Part shown: piece by piece, positions 1-7,902 of the stretch
Layout of the letters: each line of letters opens with the position of its first letter
Numbering within the stretch: the first letter of the stretch is position 1
Source of the DNA: an uncultured Spirochaetaceae bacterium
Lineage (GTDB): Bacteria; Spirochaetota; Spirochaetia; Sphaerochaetales; Sphaerochaetaceae
Assembly: GCA_944389275.1 (NCBI GenBank)
Contig: CALXLT010000038.1
Coordinates: 1-52,303, forward strand
Length of the DNA stretch: 52,303 nt
Reading direction: 5' to 3'
Made by a program: the position numbers and the translations under genes
The notes under the pieces: generated by a model
Databases searched by the model: none
Seen by the model: the letters and a program-made list of their open reading frames with translations, nothing else
What the model was told of the DNA's origin: nothing

Positions 1-6
1 CAGTTG

Positions 7-79
7 GGAGGGAGACGGGGCTCGAACCCGCGACAAGCAGATCCACAATCTGCCGCTCTACCACTGAACTACTCCCTCC
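7..79 (-). tRNA. tRNA-His (GTG)
   Basis: Read on the minus strand this folds into a full cloverleaf. The acceptor stem has 8 bp because the extra G-1 pairs with C73, a hallmark of tRNA-His. The D arm is GTTC/GAGC, the anticodon stem GCAGA/TCTGC encloses the loop TTGTGGA with anticodon GTG, and the T arm carries TTCGAGC. The three bases after C73 read CAA, so the CCA end is not encoded and must be added by nucleotidyltransferase. It lies at the window edge, so its operon context is unknown. Confidence 0.95.
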
Positions 80-262
80 ATTCCGGAAAGCGTGGTTTCA
101 TGCAACCTCATAGGAATATCGCAGAAAGGGGATTATTTGTCAATACATCTTTGAATAAAATTTGGATTAATTTTCAACTCCTTTTATTGCAATGAATTAT
201 ATATGTGGTCCCTTCACGTGGCATTACTCCCCTCTTTATGGTATCTTTGAGCTGAGGTCAAT

Positions 263-1165
263 ATGAGAAAACTATTGCTGACAATCATGATCGTAGCGCT
301 CGGATGCTCTCTTTTCGCCGCATTCGACGCGAAGAAAAGCGATGATCTCTTCTACCATGAAGAGGCATATGAGGCGGACAGGGACTACCTTCTCTCCTCT
401 CTTGATAACGCCGAGACGGACAGCGAGAAGGCGGCTATACTCTGGAGGCTCTCACGCGCGGTCCTTTACATCACGGACGGTGTTGATAAGGGCGACAAGG
501 ACGCCCGCCTTGCTGGATACGGGGAGGCACAGAAGTATGCCGAGGACTCCCTGGCTATCGAGGAGACTCCGGATGGCTACCATTGGCAGGCGTCCGCGAT
601 CGGAAGGATCGGACAGGTGAACGGACCGCTCAATAGCCTCTCGAAGGCAAAGCCGATGAGGGCGCTTGTGGAGAAGGTGCAGAATGACTTCAATGCCGAT
701 ATGTCAGACGCCTGGTACGTGCTCTCCCTTCTTTACAACCAGCTCCCTGGATCCCCTATCAGCTTCGGTGACAAGGACTACGCGATAAGCTACATCAGAA
801 GGTGCATAGACACCCAGGATAACGTGAGCAGGCTCAACCTCACTAACTACCTTGAGCTTGCCAACCAGCTCTATGACCGTGACTGGAACGCATCCAAGAG
901 GGCCAAGGAGCTTGATAAGATGCAGAAGGATTACGCAAAGGAGACAGTGCCTACGGAGAAGATGAAGTACTATGAGGGAAGGGATGGAAGGAACACCACC
1001 CCATTCTACTCCGCAGTAGCTCTTGGCGAGTTCTCCGACGCGCAGGAAGCCGCGATGCTCTGCCAGTACGCGCTGGCTGTATACGCGACGAAGGCCAATC
1101 CGCTTCCGTCCGAGACGGCAAGGGCTAATGAGATACAGGTATTCCTTGATAAGATAACGAAATAA
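263..1165 (+). CDS. secreted alpha-helical repeat protein (TPR-like)
   Basis: A 300-residue protein with an N-terminal signal peptide (MRKLLLTIMIVALGCSLFAA, about residues 1-20), so it is probably periplasmic or surface exposed. The mature part is rich in amphipathic helices with alanine/leucine/tyrosine spacing typical of tetratricopeptide-like folds, for example around residues 50-110 and 145-215. This resembles the secreted TPR proteins common in treponemes, but I cannot place it in a named family. The start is supported by GAGGT five bases upstream of ATG. It stands alone and converges on the large lipoprotein gene, sharing a bidirectional terminator with it. A role in envelope assembly or solute handling is possible but not shown. 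Confidence 0.75.
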   Translation: MRKLLLTIMIVALGCSLFAAFDAKKSDDLFYHEEAYEADRDYLLSSLDNAETDSEKAAILWRLSRAVLYITDGVDKGDKDARLAGYGEAQKYAEDSLAIEETPDGYHWQASAIGRIGQVNGPLNSLSKAKPMRALVEKVQNDFNADMSDAWYVLSLLYNQLPGSPISFGDKDYAISYIRRCIDTQDNVSRLNLTNYLELANQLYDRDWNASKRAKELDKMQKDYAKETVPTEKMKYYEGRDGRNTTPFYSAVALGEFSDAQEAAMLCQYALAVYATKANPLPSETARANEIQVFLDKITK

Positions 1166-1172
1166 TCTGATA

Positions 1173-1207
1173 AGATATAGGGCCAGTGAAAACTGAGCCC
1201 CATATCT
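1173..1207. terminator. bidirectional terminator hairpin
   Basis: Arms AGATATAGGGCCAGT and ACTGAGCCCCATATCT pair over about 14 bp with one mismatch and one bulged A, and close a GAAA loop. The hairpin sits between the convergent stops of the secreted protein (1165) and the lipoprotein (1224). T-rich sequence follows on both strands. Confidence 0.75.
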
Positions 1208-1223
1208 TTGCATTTAATCTGCA

Positions 1224-4200
1224 TTATGCTGTCGGATAACTAGCATCATTCAAAGTGCAATCTATAAATTCAACTTTTGATTCGCCTGAGCCTACCAATA
1301 CTTCAATTCCTTCTCCTGTTACATCACAACGTTCAAAGGTGGAAATGGTATCAGAACTATTCCTACCAACCAGGCCACCCATTACAGTGTCATCCGTAAC
1401 CTCAAAAACCATCTGAGAAGAGGAATCGGAAATAGTCATGGAGCCTGAAGCTGTACCGACAAGTCCTCCGGCAACAGGGTTCAAGGAATACACAGGATTA
1501 ATGGAAACCTTTCCTGATGAACTACTATTCATTATCTTAACAGGACCATTAGCAAGCCCAATGATGCCACCGTAGCGAGTCTCAGTCGGGCTGACTGATT
1601 CATATGAGTGCACATTCGTGAAATCTCCCGTATTGTGGCAATTCTCGAATTTTGTGTTGCCTGTCGAGGTCTGCCCCGCTATACCGCCTACTCGATATAT
1701 TCCGGTTATCAATCCATGATTCGTTGAACCCTTGATTGTCGTATCCTCCGGGAGGATTCCGCCGGCAATGCCACCGACACGGCTCATACCGGTAATGCTG
1801 CCGCTCTCCCCGTTTTCCTCTCCGTTGATACAGTTCTCAATATAAAGGGAAGGAGAAGCACTTGCATCTCCTATGATTCCTCCTGCAGGGGCTGTAACAA
1901 ATTTACCTTCAGCATTCGTATATCCTTTTGCTTCAATTGTTCCAGTATTTGTACATCCGATAATCTTAAGGCCATTTGCCGCTGAATTGTTTATTATGCC
2001 ACCAGCACCGCTTCCGCCTGTTATATTACCGGAATTATTGCTTGAGCTAACGGTAATCGACTCATTATTCGAAGCAACGTACCCTATGATTCCACCGGCA
2101 CCGGCAGAAGGAGAGGATGTGACAGATCCAGAATTATCAGCTGTGATGCTCACTGACTTGCTGCTGAACAATCCGCCTATTATTCCTCCAAAATACTCAC
2201 CGCTTTCCTTTCTTGTTGAAACATCTCCGGAGTTCGATACGCCCGTGATCGATACTGATGCTGCATTTAAGATATGTCCGGCTATACCTCCAGCATACCT
2301 ACCATCGCCATCACCCTCAATGACTGTAATATTCCCTTCATTTTCTGAATTCGATATCTCGATATTATCGCTAGGAGCATAAGCTATCAGGCCTCCGAGC
2401 GCTGACTCACCGGAGATTGCTCCTGTATTGCTGCTCCCTGATATAACCACGGAATCCCCAGCATATCCAACAAGGCCGCCGATCCTTGCTTTTCCTTTGA
2501 TATCACCGCTATTGCTTGTTCCTTCCGTTATTTCGAGATTACCCTCGGCAACTCCGATTATTCCACCTATGCTAGACTCTCCATTTGAATCAATATCAGC
2601 GGAATTTGAACTGCCAGAGATAGTTATTTCCTTTGTCTTGCCACCATTCGAGCTTGACTCCTCGAGTCCGACAATGCCGCCTACTGCAGACACAGCGTTC
2701 TGCCCAAAGCTGAATGTACCATTATTCTCTGAACTGGAAATCGTAACGATATTCCAGTCTTTGCCGGTGCCTCCAATCGCTCCGACAAGACCACCGAATA
2801 TACTATAATCACCTGGCTCAGAAGGTGTGCACACCGCACCTGTGTTCTCACAGCCCGTCATAGTGGAATCTGGATTAAGACGACCGATAAGACCTCCGAT
2901 ATACTTTGATGCGGTTACGCTTCCGCTATTGTCTGATCCTGAGATATCAACGCCTGTAGCGATTCCAACAAGGCCTCCGGTGTAAGACTGGCCGACGATG
3001 TTACCCGTATTATGGCTCTCAGCAATCACCAAGGATGAAGATTCTGACGGGTAATATACCGAATGAGCAAGTCCTCCGGCCTTGCCTGCTGTTGCAGTGA
3101 CATCAGCATTATTCGTTGACTTGGAAATACTGCCTGAACCCATCATCCTTCCGACAAGGCCGCCAGCCTCCGCAGCTTCTATTGAACTTCCATCTTCAGT
3201 CGTGCAGTTCTCTATTACCGCGCCATCGGAAATGAGTCCCGCGATCATTCCAGCGCTTTCGCTATTTGAGACAAGCTTTCCAGAAACAGTAAGATTCTTG
3301 ACTCCCGAGCCAGCGCCAGACACCGCGGAGAATAGGCCGAATGAGCTTTCAGTATCATCGGTAATTTCCCACGCTGTCATATCAGGAAGGATGATCTTAT
3401 GCTGGTTTCCATCGAACATGCCCTTGAATATAGAACCGGACACAATCCCGCCAAGCCTGGATGCATTGCCAATAGGAACAAATGCTGATTCACCGCTCAA
3501 GTCGATATCAGCATCAAGCCTAAAATGATTTCCGCTGAAGCTTGTTCCCTTGCTGACATTCGTCCGCAGATTGTTCAGATGCGTGATATCAGAGATGATG
3601 AACGGAGAGTTCTCGCTTCCATTTCCTCCTGCAAAGCCATAAATCTGCCATGAAGGTGTCGGATCTGGATCTGGTGCAGGTTCTTCCGCAGGAATCTCTG
3701 CTTCTGTTCCACCGATCACGAATCTGACCTGCTCTCCATCAGGTATAGCCACTGCAACAGATGGAGCACCTGTTGCTATAGTCTCACCTGTCTCCTTATC
3801 ATTGCCGAGAGACACGCTATAGTTCGTACCGGAAGCTCCGTCACGTGCATCTATAGAGAGCTCAACATCCACAGGCCCTTCACTGCTTGTCCCCGAAATC
3901 ACCATATGCTTTACGGTCCTCAGTTCATACGAATGTGAGGAGAAGCGGCTTCCGTTCATCGTTCCGTAGAACGTGTAGATGATGCTTCCGCTATCTATCG
4001 TGATCCCTCGGCTATACTCATAGCCGCTGAATGCGATGGCAACTTCAAGGACATGAGTATGATCAAGTTTAGCTCTCTCATCTACAGCCTTCAAATCGTA
4101 GGCTATATCAATGCCATCTTTCTCACCATCTTTGAGAACATTCTCAACAAGAGTCCTTGGATCAAGTTCCTCGGCTATTGTCTCAGCTGCTTCCCGATCA

Positions 4201-4283
4201 AGAGAGCGGGTATCATTATTGCACGCGATAAACGAGAAAATAATGAGCAGCATACCCACGGCAGCAAACAAGTTACGTTTCAT
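1224..4283 (-). CDS. large repeat-rich surface lipoprotein (GLUG-type repeats)
   Basis: About 1019 residues starting at MKRNLF. A hydrophobic leader ends in the lipobox SFIAC, so the protein is probably lipidated at that Cys and anchored in the envelope. After an N-terminal domain of roughly 200 residues and a short proline/aspartate linker (PAPDPDPTPSWQ), it consists of about nineteen degenerate repeats marked by GGLVG, GGIIG or GGIAG followed by Ser/Asn/Gly-rich strands such as SGSSN and NTG. These look like GLUG-type repeats, which form right-handed beta-helices in adhesins and secreted proteases; no protease or enzyme motif was seen. An in-frame ATG 12 bases upstream (4295) is less likely, because the predicted transcript starts near 4309 and GGGGG lies just before the 4283 ATG. 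By eye the gene is AT-richer than its neighbours. Its promoter contains a G10 tract. Adhesin function is inference. Confidence 0.85.
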   Translation of the reverse strand: MKRNLFAAVGMLLIIFSFIACNNDTRSLDREAAETIAEELDPRTLVENVLKDGEKDGIDIAYDLKAVDERAKLDHTHVLEVAIAFSGYEYSRGITIDSGSIIYTFYGTMNGSRFSSHSYELRTVKHMVISGTSSEGPVDVELSIDARDGASGTNYSVSLGNDKETGETIATGAPSVAVAIPDGEQVRFVIGGTEAEIPAEEPAPDPDPTPSWQIYGFAGGNGSENSPFIISDITHLNNLRTNVSKGTSFSGNHFRLDADIDLSGESAFVPIGNASRLGGIVSGSIFKGMFDGNQHKIILPDMTAWEITDDTESSFGLFSAVSGAGSGVKNLTVSGKLVSNSESAGMIAGLISDGAVIENCTTEDGSSIEAAEAGGLVGRMMGSGSISKSTNNADVTATAGKAGGLAHSVYYPSESSSLVIAESHNTGNIVGQSYTGGLVGIATGVDISGSDNSGSVTASKYIGGLIGRLNPDSTMTGCENTGAVCTPSEPGDYSIFGGLVGAIGGTGKDWNIVTISSSENNGTFSFGQNAVSAVGGIVGLEESSSNGGKTKEITISGSSNSADIDSNGESSIGGIIGVAEGNLEITEGTSNSGDIKGKARIGGLVGYAGDSVVISGSSNTGAISGESALGGLIAYAPSDNIEISNSENEGNITVIEGDGDGRYAGGIAGHILNAASVSITGVSNSGDVSTRKESGEYFGGIIGGLFSSKSVSITADNSGSVTSSPSAGAGGIIGYVASNNESITVSSSNNSGNITGGSGAGGIINNSAANGLKIIGCTNTGTIEAKGYTNAEGKFVTAPAGGIIGDASASPSLYIENCINGEENGESGSITGMSRVGGIAGGILPEDTTIKGSTNHGLITGIYRVGGIAGQTSTGNTKFENCHNTGDFTNVHSYESVSPTETRYGGIIGLANGPVKIMNSSSSGKVSINPVYSLNPVAGGLVGTASGSMTISDSSSQMVFEVTDDTVMGGLVGRNSSDTISTFERCDVTGEGIEVLVGSGESKVEFIDCTLNDASYPTA

Positions 4284-4315
4284 TCCAACCCCCATAACTA
4301 TTTATAGCTACAAGG

Positions 4316-4346
4316 ATTATACCCCCCCCCCGCATACAGTTGTCAA
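4316..4346 (-). promoter_or_regulatory. consensus promoter with poly-G spacer
   Basis: On the minus strand a perfect -35 TTGACA (4341-4346) and a perfect -10 TATAAT (4316-4321) are separated by 19 bp, ten of which are an uninterrupted G tract. Transcription would start near 4309, giving a leader of about 26 bases before the lipoprotein ATG at 4283. A 19-bp spacer is longer than the 17-bp optimum. Losing one or two G would restore 18 or 17 bp, and gaining G would weaken the promoter further. This is how phase-variable promoters such as porA and opc of Neisseria work. Confidence 0.85.
4322..4331. repeat. homopolymer tract C10/G10
   Basis: Ten consecutive C on the plus strand (G on the coding strand of the lipoprotein), exactly between its -10 and -35 boxes. 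I noticed no other comparably long C or G tract in the window. Confidence 0.95.
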
Positions 4347-4368
4347 TTTTTAATTTGAGAGAGAATAA

Positions 4369-4404
4369 GAAAGGATAGCCCGTTGAATCAGAGACTATCC
4401 TTTC
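4369..4404 (-). terminator. terminator of the feo operon
   Basis: A perfect 10-bp stem, GAAAGGATAG with CTATCCTTTC, around a 16-base loop just after the stop of the last feo gene. In the minus direction TTATTCTC follows. It separates the iron operon from the lipoprotein promoter. Confidence 0.7.
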
Positions 4405-4408
4405 CATT

Positions 4409-4771
4409 TCATTTGCCTACGCTGATCGACTCAACCTTGTATCCGAGTATCTGTATGCTATCGCGTAGCACGCTTTCGTCTATGGTCCTGTCGTACCTCA
4501 CATTCGCAAGCCCTGACTGCCAGTCGACATCGGCTACAGCTCCGTCTATCTTATCGATATTCCCCTTCACGCGCTTCGCGCAGTTCTCGCAGTGCATTCC
4601 AGAAATCCTCACCTTGAAGCTTCCCAGCACAGGGCCGTCCAGGCGCTTCTCCCTCACCTCGCGGCTGCCGCCGGAGCAGCAGGTCTTCTCCCCCTTGAAG
4701 TGCCTGACGCTTGAGCGGAGCGCGAAGAGAAGGAGGACGAAGACAACCGCGATTATGATGATATCAACCAA
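4409..4771 (-). CDS. membrane-anchored heavy-metal-associated (HMA) domain protein
   Basis: A 120-residue protein with one N-terminal membrane segment (residues 3-17, VDIIIIAVVFVLLLF), a basic linker with CCSGG, and a C-terminal ferredoxin-like HMA domain (about 50-118) carrying the metal site GMHCENC. HMA domains bind soft metals such as copper, zinc or cadmium through the CxxC. The start is TTG, one base after the preceding stop, and AGAGG precedes it at good spacing, which favours translational coupling. It is the last gene of the feo operon. A role in metal handling at the FeoB membrane site, or in sensing, is inferred from context only. Confidence 0.8.
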   Translation of the reverse strand: MVDIIIIAVVFVLLLFALRSSVRHFKGEKTCCSGGSREVREKRLDGPVLGSFKVRISGMHCENCAKRVKGNIDKIDGAVADVDWQSGLANVRYDRTIDESVLRDSIQILGYKVESISVGK

Positions 4772-4772
4772 T

Positions 4773-4901
4773 TTATTCGCCTCTTCTTTCCCTTATCCTC
4801 TTGCGTATCTTCAGGCAGAGCGTGTATATCCCTGCCCCAACAAGATACAGGACTATGAGGACAGCGGCGAGGTAGAACATCGAGGTCCCGCCTTCACCCA
4901 T
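4773..4901 (-). CDS. 42-residue single-pass membrane protein in the feo operon
   Basis: A short gene encoding 42 residues that start MGEGGTSMFYLAAVLIVLYL and continue with a basic tail rich in KIRKRIRERR. It has one membrane helix (about residues 8-28) and positive-inside charge at the C terminus. Its ATG overlaps the end of the Cys-rich gene by 8 bases, and its stop lies one base before the TTG of the HMA gene, so it fits tightly between two real genes. Overlap, membrane pattern and position support it being translated. The family was not recognised; a FeoB partner is plausible. Confidence 0.6.
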   Translation of the reverse strand: MGEGGTSMFYLAAVLIVLYLVGAGIYTLCLKIRKRIRERRGE

Positions 4902-5082
4902 TTCTCTCCTCCTTGGCCTTCCTTATGATGTTCTCCACATACTCGGAAGAGCAGCCGGAACAGGAAGAGCACGATGAGCAGGAGCAGCCCGCGCATCCGC
5001 TCTTCTTCTTCCTTGAGCGCATCCTGTAGATCAGGAACGCAGAGTATCCAGCGATGAGGAGAACAACCACTATGTCAGCCAT
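4894..5082 (-). CDS. FeoB-associated Cys-rich membrane protein
   Basis: 62 residues: one N-terminal membrane helix (about 3-18), a basic stretch RMRSRKKK, then a cysteine cluster CAGCSCSSCSSCSGC and a charged tail. This is the typical form of the small Cys-rich proteins encoded directly after feoB in many anaerobes, thought to assist ferrous iron transport. GGAGG lies just upstream of the ATG. It follows feoB by 44 bases in the same direction. Confidence 0.85.
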   Translation of the reverse strand: MADIVVVLLIAGYSAFLIYRMRSRKKKSGCAGCSCSSCSSCSGCSSEYVENIIRKAKEERNG

Positions 5083-5126
5083 AAAACCTCCAAAGGAGGC
5101 GGAACGCCCGCCTCCTATAATATTAT

Positions 5127-7310
5127 CTATACAGCTGTCGCCTGGACAGACCTCTTCGAGTATACCTTCTGGTCCTTATATGGATCCGGGCGGAACAGCA
5201 GGAAGAGCATCACGGCAAGAAGCACAAGCGCAACCGCAGAGCCAAGTGTGAACGCGCCTCCGATAAATAGCATTCCGATCTGGTAGAAGATCAGGCTCAC
5301 GCAGTACGCGAAGACATTCTGGAAGAGTATCGCGAACCAGAACCACTTCCTTGACTGCAGCTGCTGCGCCATCGTCGCGATAGCCGCGAGGCATGGCGAG
5401 TCAAGCAGGTTGAAGAGGAGGAAGCTGAAGGCGGCTACTGCTGTCGGGAACCACATGGCAACTCCTTCTGCCACCGTCACGGCATCCTCCGTGTCTCCCG
5501 CGACATTGGCCAGCACTCCCATCGTCGATACTATGGCTTCCTTTGCAGTGAAGCCGGAAAGGGACGCAGCCACAGGCTGCCACTCTCCGAATCCGAGAGG
5601 AGCGAAAATCGGTGCGATCGCGCCGCCGATAGCGGCAAGAAGGCTGTCAGAGCTATCCTCGACAAGGCCGAAGCCTCCATCCGCGAAGCCGAAGCCCGCG
5701 AGGAACCACATGACCACGCAAGCGAGGAAGAGGATCGTGCCTGCCTTAATGATGAAGCCCTTGAGGCGCTCCCATACATGCAGCAGCACGGTCTTTGCCG
5801 ATGGCACGTGGTAAGCTGGCAGCTCCATGACAAATGGCGCAGGCTTGCCGCTGAATGGCTTTGTCTTCTTCAGCATTATCGCGGAGACAAGAACCGCCAC
5901 GATACCGATGAAGTAGAGCGTCGGGGCAACCCATGCTGAGGAGACATATCCTGTCGCGGCACCCGCGATAACCCCTCCCATCAGGGCGATGACCGGAAGC
6001 TTCGCGCCGCATGGGATGAAGGTGGCCGTCATGATCGTGAGCCTTCTGTCATTGTCCTGCTCGATGGTGCGGGACGCCATGATGCCAGGGATTCCGCATC
6101 CTGAGGAGATCAGGAGAGGTATGAAGCTCTTTCCCGAAAGCCCGAAATGCCTGAACACCCTGTCCATGACGAACGCGATGCGGACCATGTAGCCGCAGTC
6201 CTCAAGGATTGAGAGGAACAGGAAGAGGATGGCCATCTGCGGCACGAAGCCAAGGACAGCCACAAGGCCTCCCACGATTCCATCAACCACAAGGCTCTGC
6301 ACGACATCACCAGCCCCTATAGCCGTCAGGCCAGAGGTGAAGAGATCCGCGACCCAGCCTCCGAACGTGTCGTTCGTCCAGTCCGTTACCCATGTTCCGA
6401 CTGTCGTGACTGATACGTAATAGACAAGGAACATGACCGCGATGAAGATAGGGATACCGAGGATCCTGTTCGTCACGACGCTGTCTATCCTGTCAGACAC
6501 GCTCATCGACTCCTTGCCCTTGCGGACCGTTGTCGAGACGATCTTCTGTATGTACTTATAGCGGGCGTCGGTGATGATGGACTCAGCGTCATCGTCATGC
6601 CTCTTCTCAAGATCCGAACGGAGCTCAGCAACGCGTGAGGACGCGGACGCGGGGAGTGCAAGCCTCTCTGAGGCCTTCTCATCCCCCTCTATGGCCTTCA
6701 CTGCATACCACCTCGCGCTCTTTGACGGAACAGAGGAAGGAAGCATCGACTTAACCTCATCTATCGCCTTCTCGATATCCTCCGGGAATATCTGGGAAGG
6801 AAGCTTGATCTCTTTCTCGTGAGCCCTCTTTACAGCGACCTCCACGACCTCCTTCAGTCCCGTCTTCTTCAGCGCGGATGTCTCGACCACCGGGCACCCG
6901 AGCACCATCGAGAGCCTCTTGGTGTCGATCCTCAATCCCCTCTTCTCGATAAGGTCAGCCATGTTGAGCGCTATAACCACCGGAATGCCCGTCTCAAGCA
7001 CCTGGGTGGTAAGATAGAGGTTGCGCTCTATGTTCGTGGCGTCCACCAGGTCGATTATCACATCAGGGTCCTCGTCCATCAGGTAGTTGCGGCTGACAAC
7101 CTCTTCAAGTGTATATGGGGAAAGGGAATAGATGCCCGGAAGATCGGTTACGATGACATCCTCCCCCTTCTTGTCCCTGATCCTGCCTTCCTTCTTCTCG
7201 ACCGTTACCCCCGGCCAGTTGCCTACATACTGGTTCGCGCCGGTAAGGGCGTTGAACATAGTCGTCTTTCCGCAGTTCGGGTTTCCGACAAGCGCTATCC
7301 TTATGCTCAT
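5127..7310 (-). CDS. feoB: ferrous iron transport protein B (GTPase permease)
   Basis: A 727-residue FeoB, the inner-membrane permease that imports Fe2+ under anaerobic or acidic conditions. The N-terminal G domain shows G1 GNPNCGKT (9-16), G3 DLPG (56-59) and G4 NMAD (116-119). A helical regulatory segment follows, then the membrane part with two gate regions, including SGCGIPGIMASRTIEQ and CGAKLPVIAL, which carry the conserved cysteines of the gates. Length is normal for the family. GGAGGGGG precedes the ATG. It sits 10 bases after the second feoA and is followed by the Cys-rich partner. Iron-dependent control is expected from the operator before the first feoA. Confidence 0.97.
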   Translation of the reverse strand: MSIRIALVGNPNCGKTTMFNALTGANQYVGNWPGVTVEKKEGRIRDKKGEDVIVTDLPGIYSLSPYTLEEVVSRNYLMDEDPDVIIDLVDATNIERNLYLTTQVLETGIPVVIALNMADLIEKRGLRIDTKRLSMVLGCPVVETSALKKTGLKEVVEVAVKRAHEKEIKLPSQIFPEDIEKAIDEVKSMLPSSVPSKSARWYAVKAIEGDEKASERLALPASASSRVAELRSDLEKRHDDDAESIITDARYKYIQKIVSTTVRKGKESMSVSDRIDSVVTNRILGIPIFIAVMFLVYYVSVTTVGTWVTDWTNDTFGGWVADLFTSGLTAIGAGDVVQSLVVDGIVGGLVAVLGFVPQMAILFLFLSILEDCGYMVRIAFVMDRVFRHFGLSGKSFIPLLISSGCGIPGIMASRTIEQDNDRRLTIMTATFIPCGAKLPVIALMGGVIAGAATGYVSSAWVAPTLYFIGIVAVLVSAIMLKKTKPFSGKPAPFVMELPAYHVPSAKTVLLHVWERLKGFIIKAGTILFLACVVMWFLAGFGFADGGFGLVEDSSDSLLAAIGGAIAPIFAPLGFGEWQPVAASLSGFTAKEAIVSTMGVLANVAGDTEDAVTVAEGVAMWFPTAVAAFSFLLFNLLDSPCLAAIATMAQQLQSRKWFWFAILFQNVFAYCVSLIFYQIGMLFIGGAFTLGSAVALVLLAVMLFLLFRPDPYKDQKVYSKRSVQATAV

Positions 7311-7320
7311 ATCCCCCTCC

Positions 7321-7539
7321 TCACCTTACAAGAACGCATTCAGCGTCATTCTTCCTGACGCTCAGCTCATAGCCGCGGACCGTGATCTCCACAGGGTCCC
7401 CAAGCGGGGCAACCTTGCGGATGAAGAGCTCGGTCCCCTTCGTTATGCCCATGTCCATGATCCGTCTCTTGTAGGCACTGTCCCCATCGATTCTATCGAC
7501 GACGACGGTGCTCCCGACCTTTGCTTCACCTAGTGTCAT
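7321..7539 (-). CDS. feoA: FeoA family protein, second copy
   Basis: 72 residues with the SH3-like FeoA fold: TLGEAKVGSTVVVDRIDG, then YKRRIMDMGITKGTELFIRK and a C-terminal VTVRGYELSVRKNDAECVLV-like strand pattern. FeoA is a small cytoplasmic partner that supports FeoB activity. AGGAG lies upstream of the ATG. It is the second of two adjacent feoA genes, 18 bases after the first. The two copies are clearly diverged, so they may have distinct partners or form a heteromeric complex. Confidence 0.92.
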   Translation of the reverse strand: MTLGEAKVGSTVVVDRIDGDSAYKRRIMDMGITKGTELFIRKVAPLGDPVEITVRGYELSVRKNDAECVLVR

Positions 7540-7557
7540 ATATATCTCCTAATCAGC

Positions 7558-7770
7558 TCACACGAGTATGTGGGCCGCCATATCCTTGTTTATCGCTATG
7601 CGCGAATCGCACACGCCGACGATGACGCTGCCTCCGATCTCTGAAAGCAAGGTGACCTTCGCCCCCTGCACGAACCCAAGGTTCCCGAGGTATCTGCGGA
7701 CATCCTCGTTTCCGCTCACGCGCCTGACTTCAGCGCTCGATCCAGTACCGATCATGTTCAATGGCATCAT
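7558..7770 (-). CDS. feoA: FeoA family protein, first gene of the feo operon
   Basis: 70 residues starting MMPLNMIGTG. The FeoA core is visible in VRRYLGNLGFVQGAKVTLLSEIGGSVIVGVCDSRIAINKDMA. A longer reading from a GTG at 7794 is possible, but GGAGGG lies five bases before the ATG at 7770, and the upstream bases would be inside the leader. It opens a six-gene operon that runs to 4409. Its promoter overlaps a dyad matching metal-regulator boxes. Confidence 0.9.
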   Translation of the reverse strand: MMPLNMIGTGSSAEVRRVSGNEDVRRYLGNLGFVQGAKVTLLSEIGGSVIVGVCDSRIAINKDMAAHILV

Positions 7771-7799
7771 CAAACCCTCCGATGGCTTTGCCACCGTGG

Positions 7800-7818
7800 T
7801 TAGTTTAGGCTAATCATA
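7800..7818 (-). promoter_or_regulatory. candidate iron box (DtxR/IdeR-like) of the feo operon
   Basis: On the minus strand the core reads TTAGCCTAAACTAA, matching about 15 of 19 positions of the DtxR/IdeR consensus as I remember it. It covers the -10 box of the feo promoter, as expected for repression. Sixteen bases, TTAGCC(T/A)AA(A/G)CTAACC, recur almost unchanged before the ABC gene at 48497. Confidence 0.65.
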
Positions 7819-7830
7819 GTTTGCAGTCAA
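7802..7830 (-). promoter_or_regulatory. feo operon promoter
   Basis: -35 TTGACT (7825-7830), a 17-bp spacer and -10 TAAACT (7802-7807) on the minus strand. The -10 box lies within the dyad operator. Confidence 0.6.
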
Positions 7831-7887
7831 CAACTCAGGTTACCTTTTGCTTACTTTTTCGATGATATTATCCCAAACGGGAAAAAC

Positions 7888-7896
7888 TGCTAGAAT
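7888..7896 (+). promoter_or_regulatory. extended -10 promoter of the NYN gene
   Basis: TGC followed by TAGAAT is an extended -10 box that ends six bases before the ATG at 7903. Transcription would start at or next to the start codon, and there is no Shine-Dalgarno sequence, so the message is probably leaderless. Confidence 0.6.
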
Positions 7897-7902
7897 CAAG
7901 AT

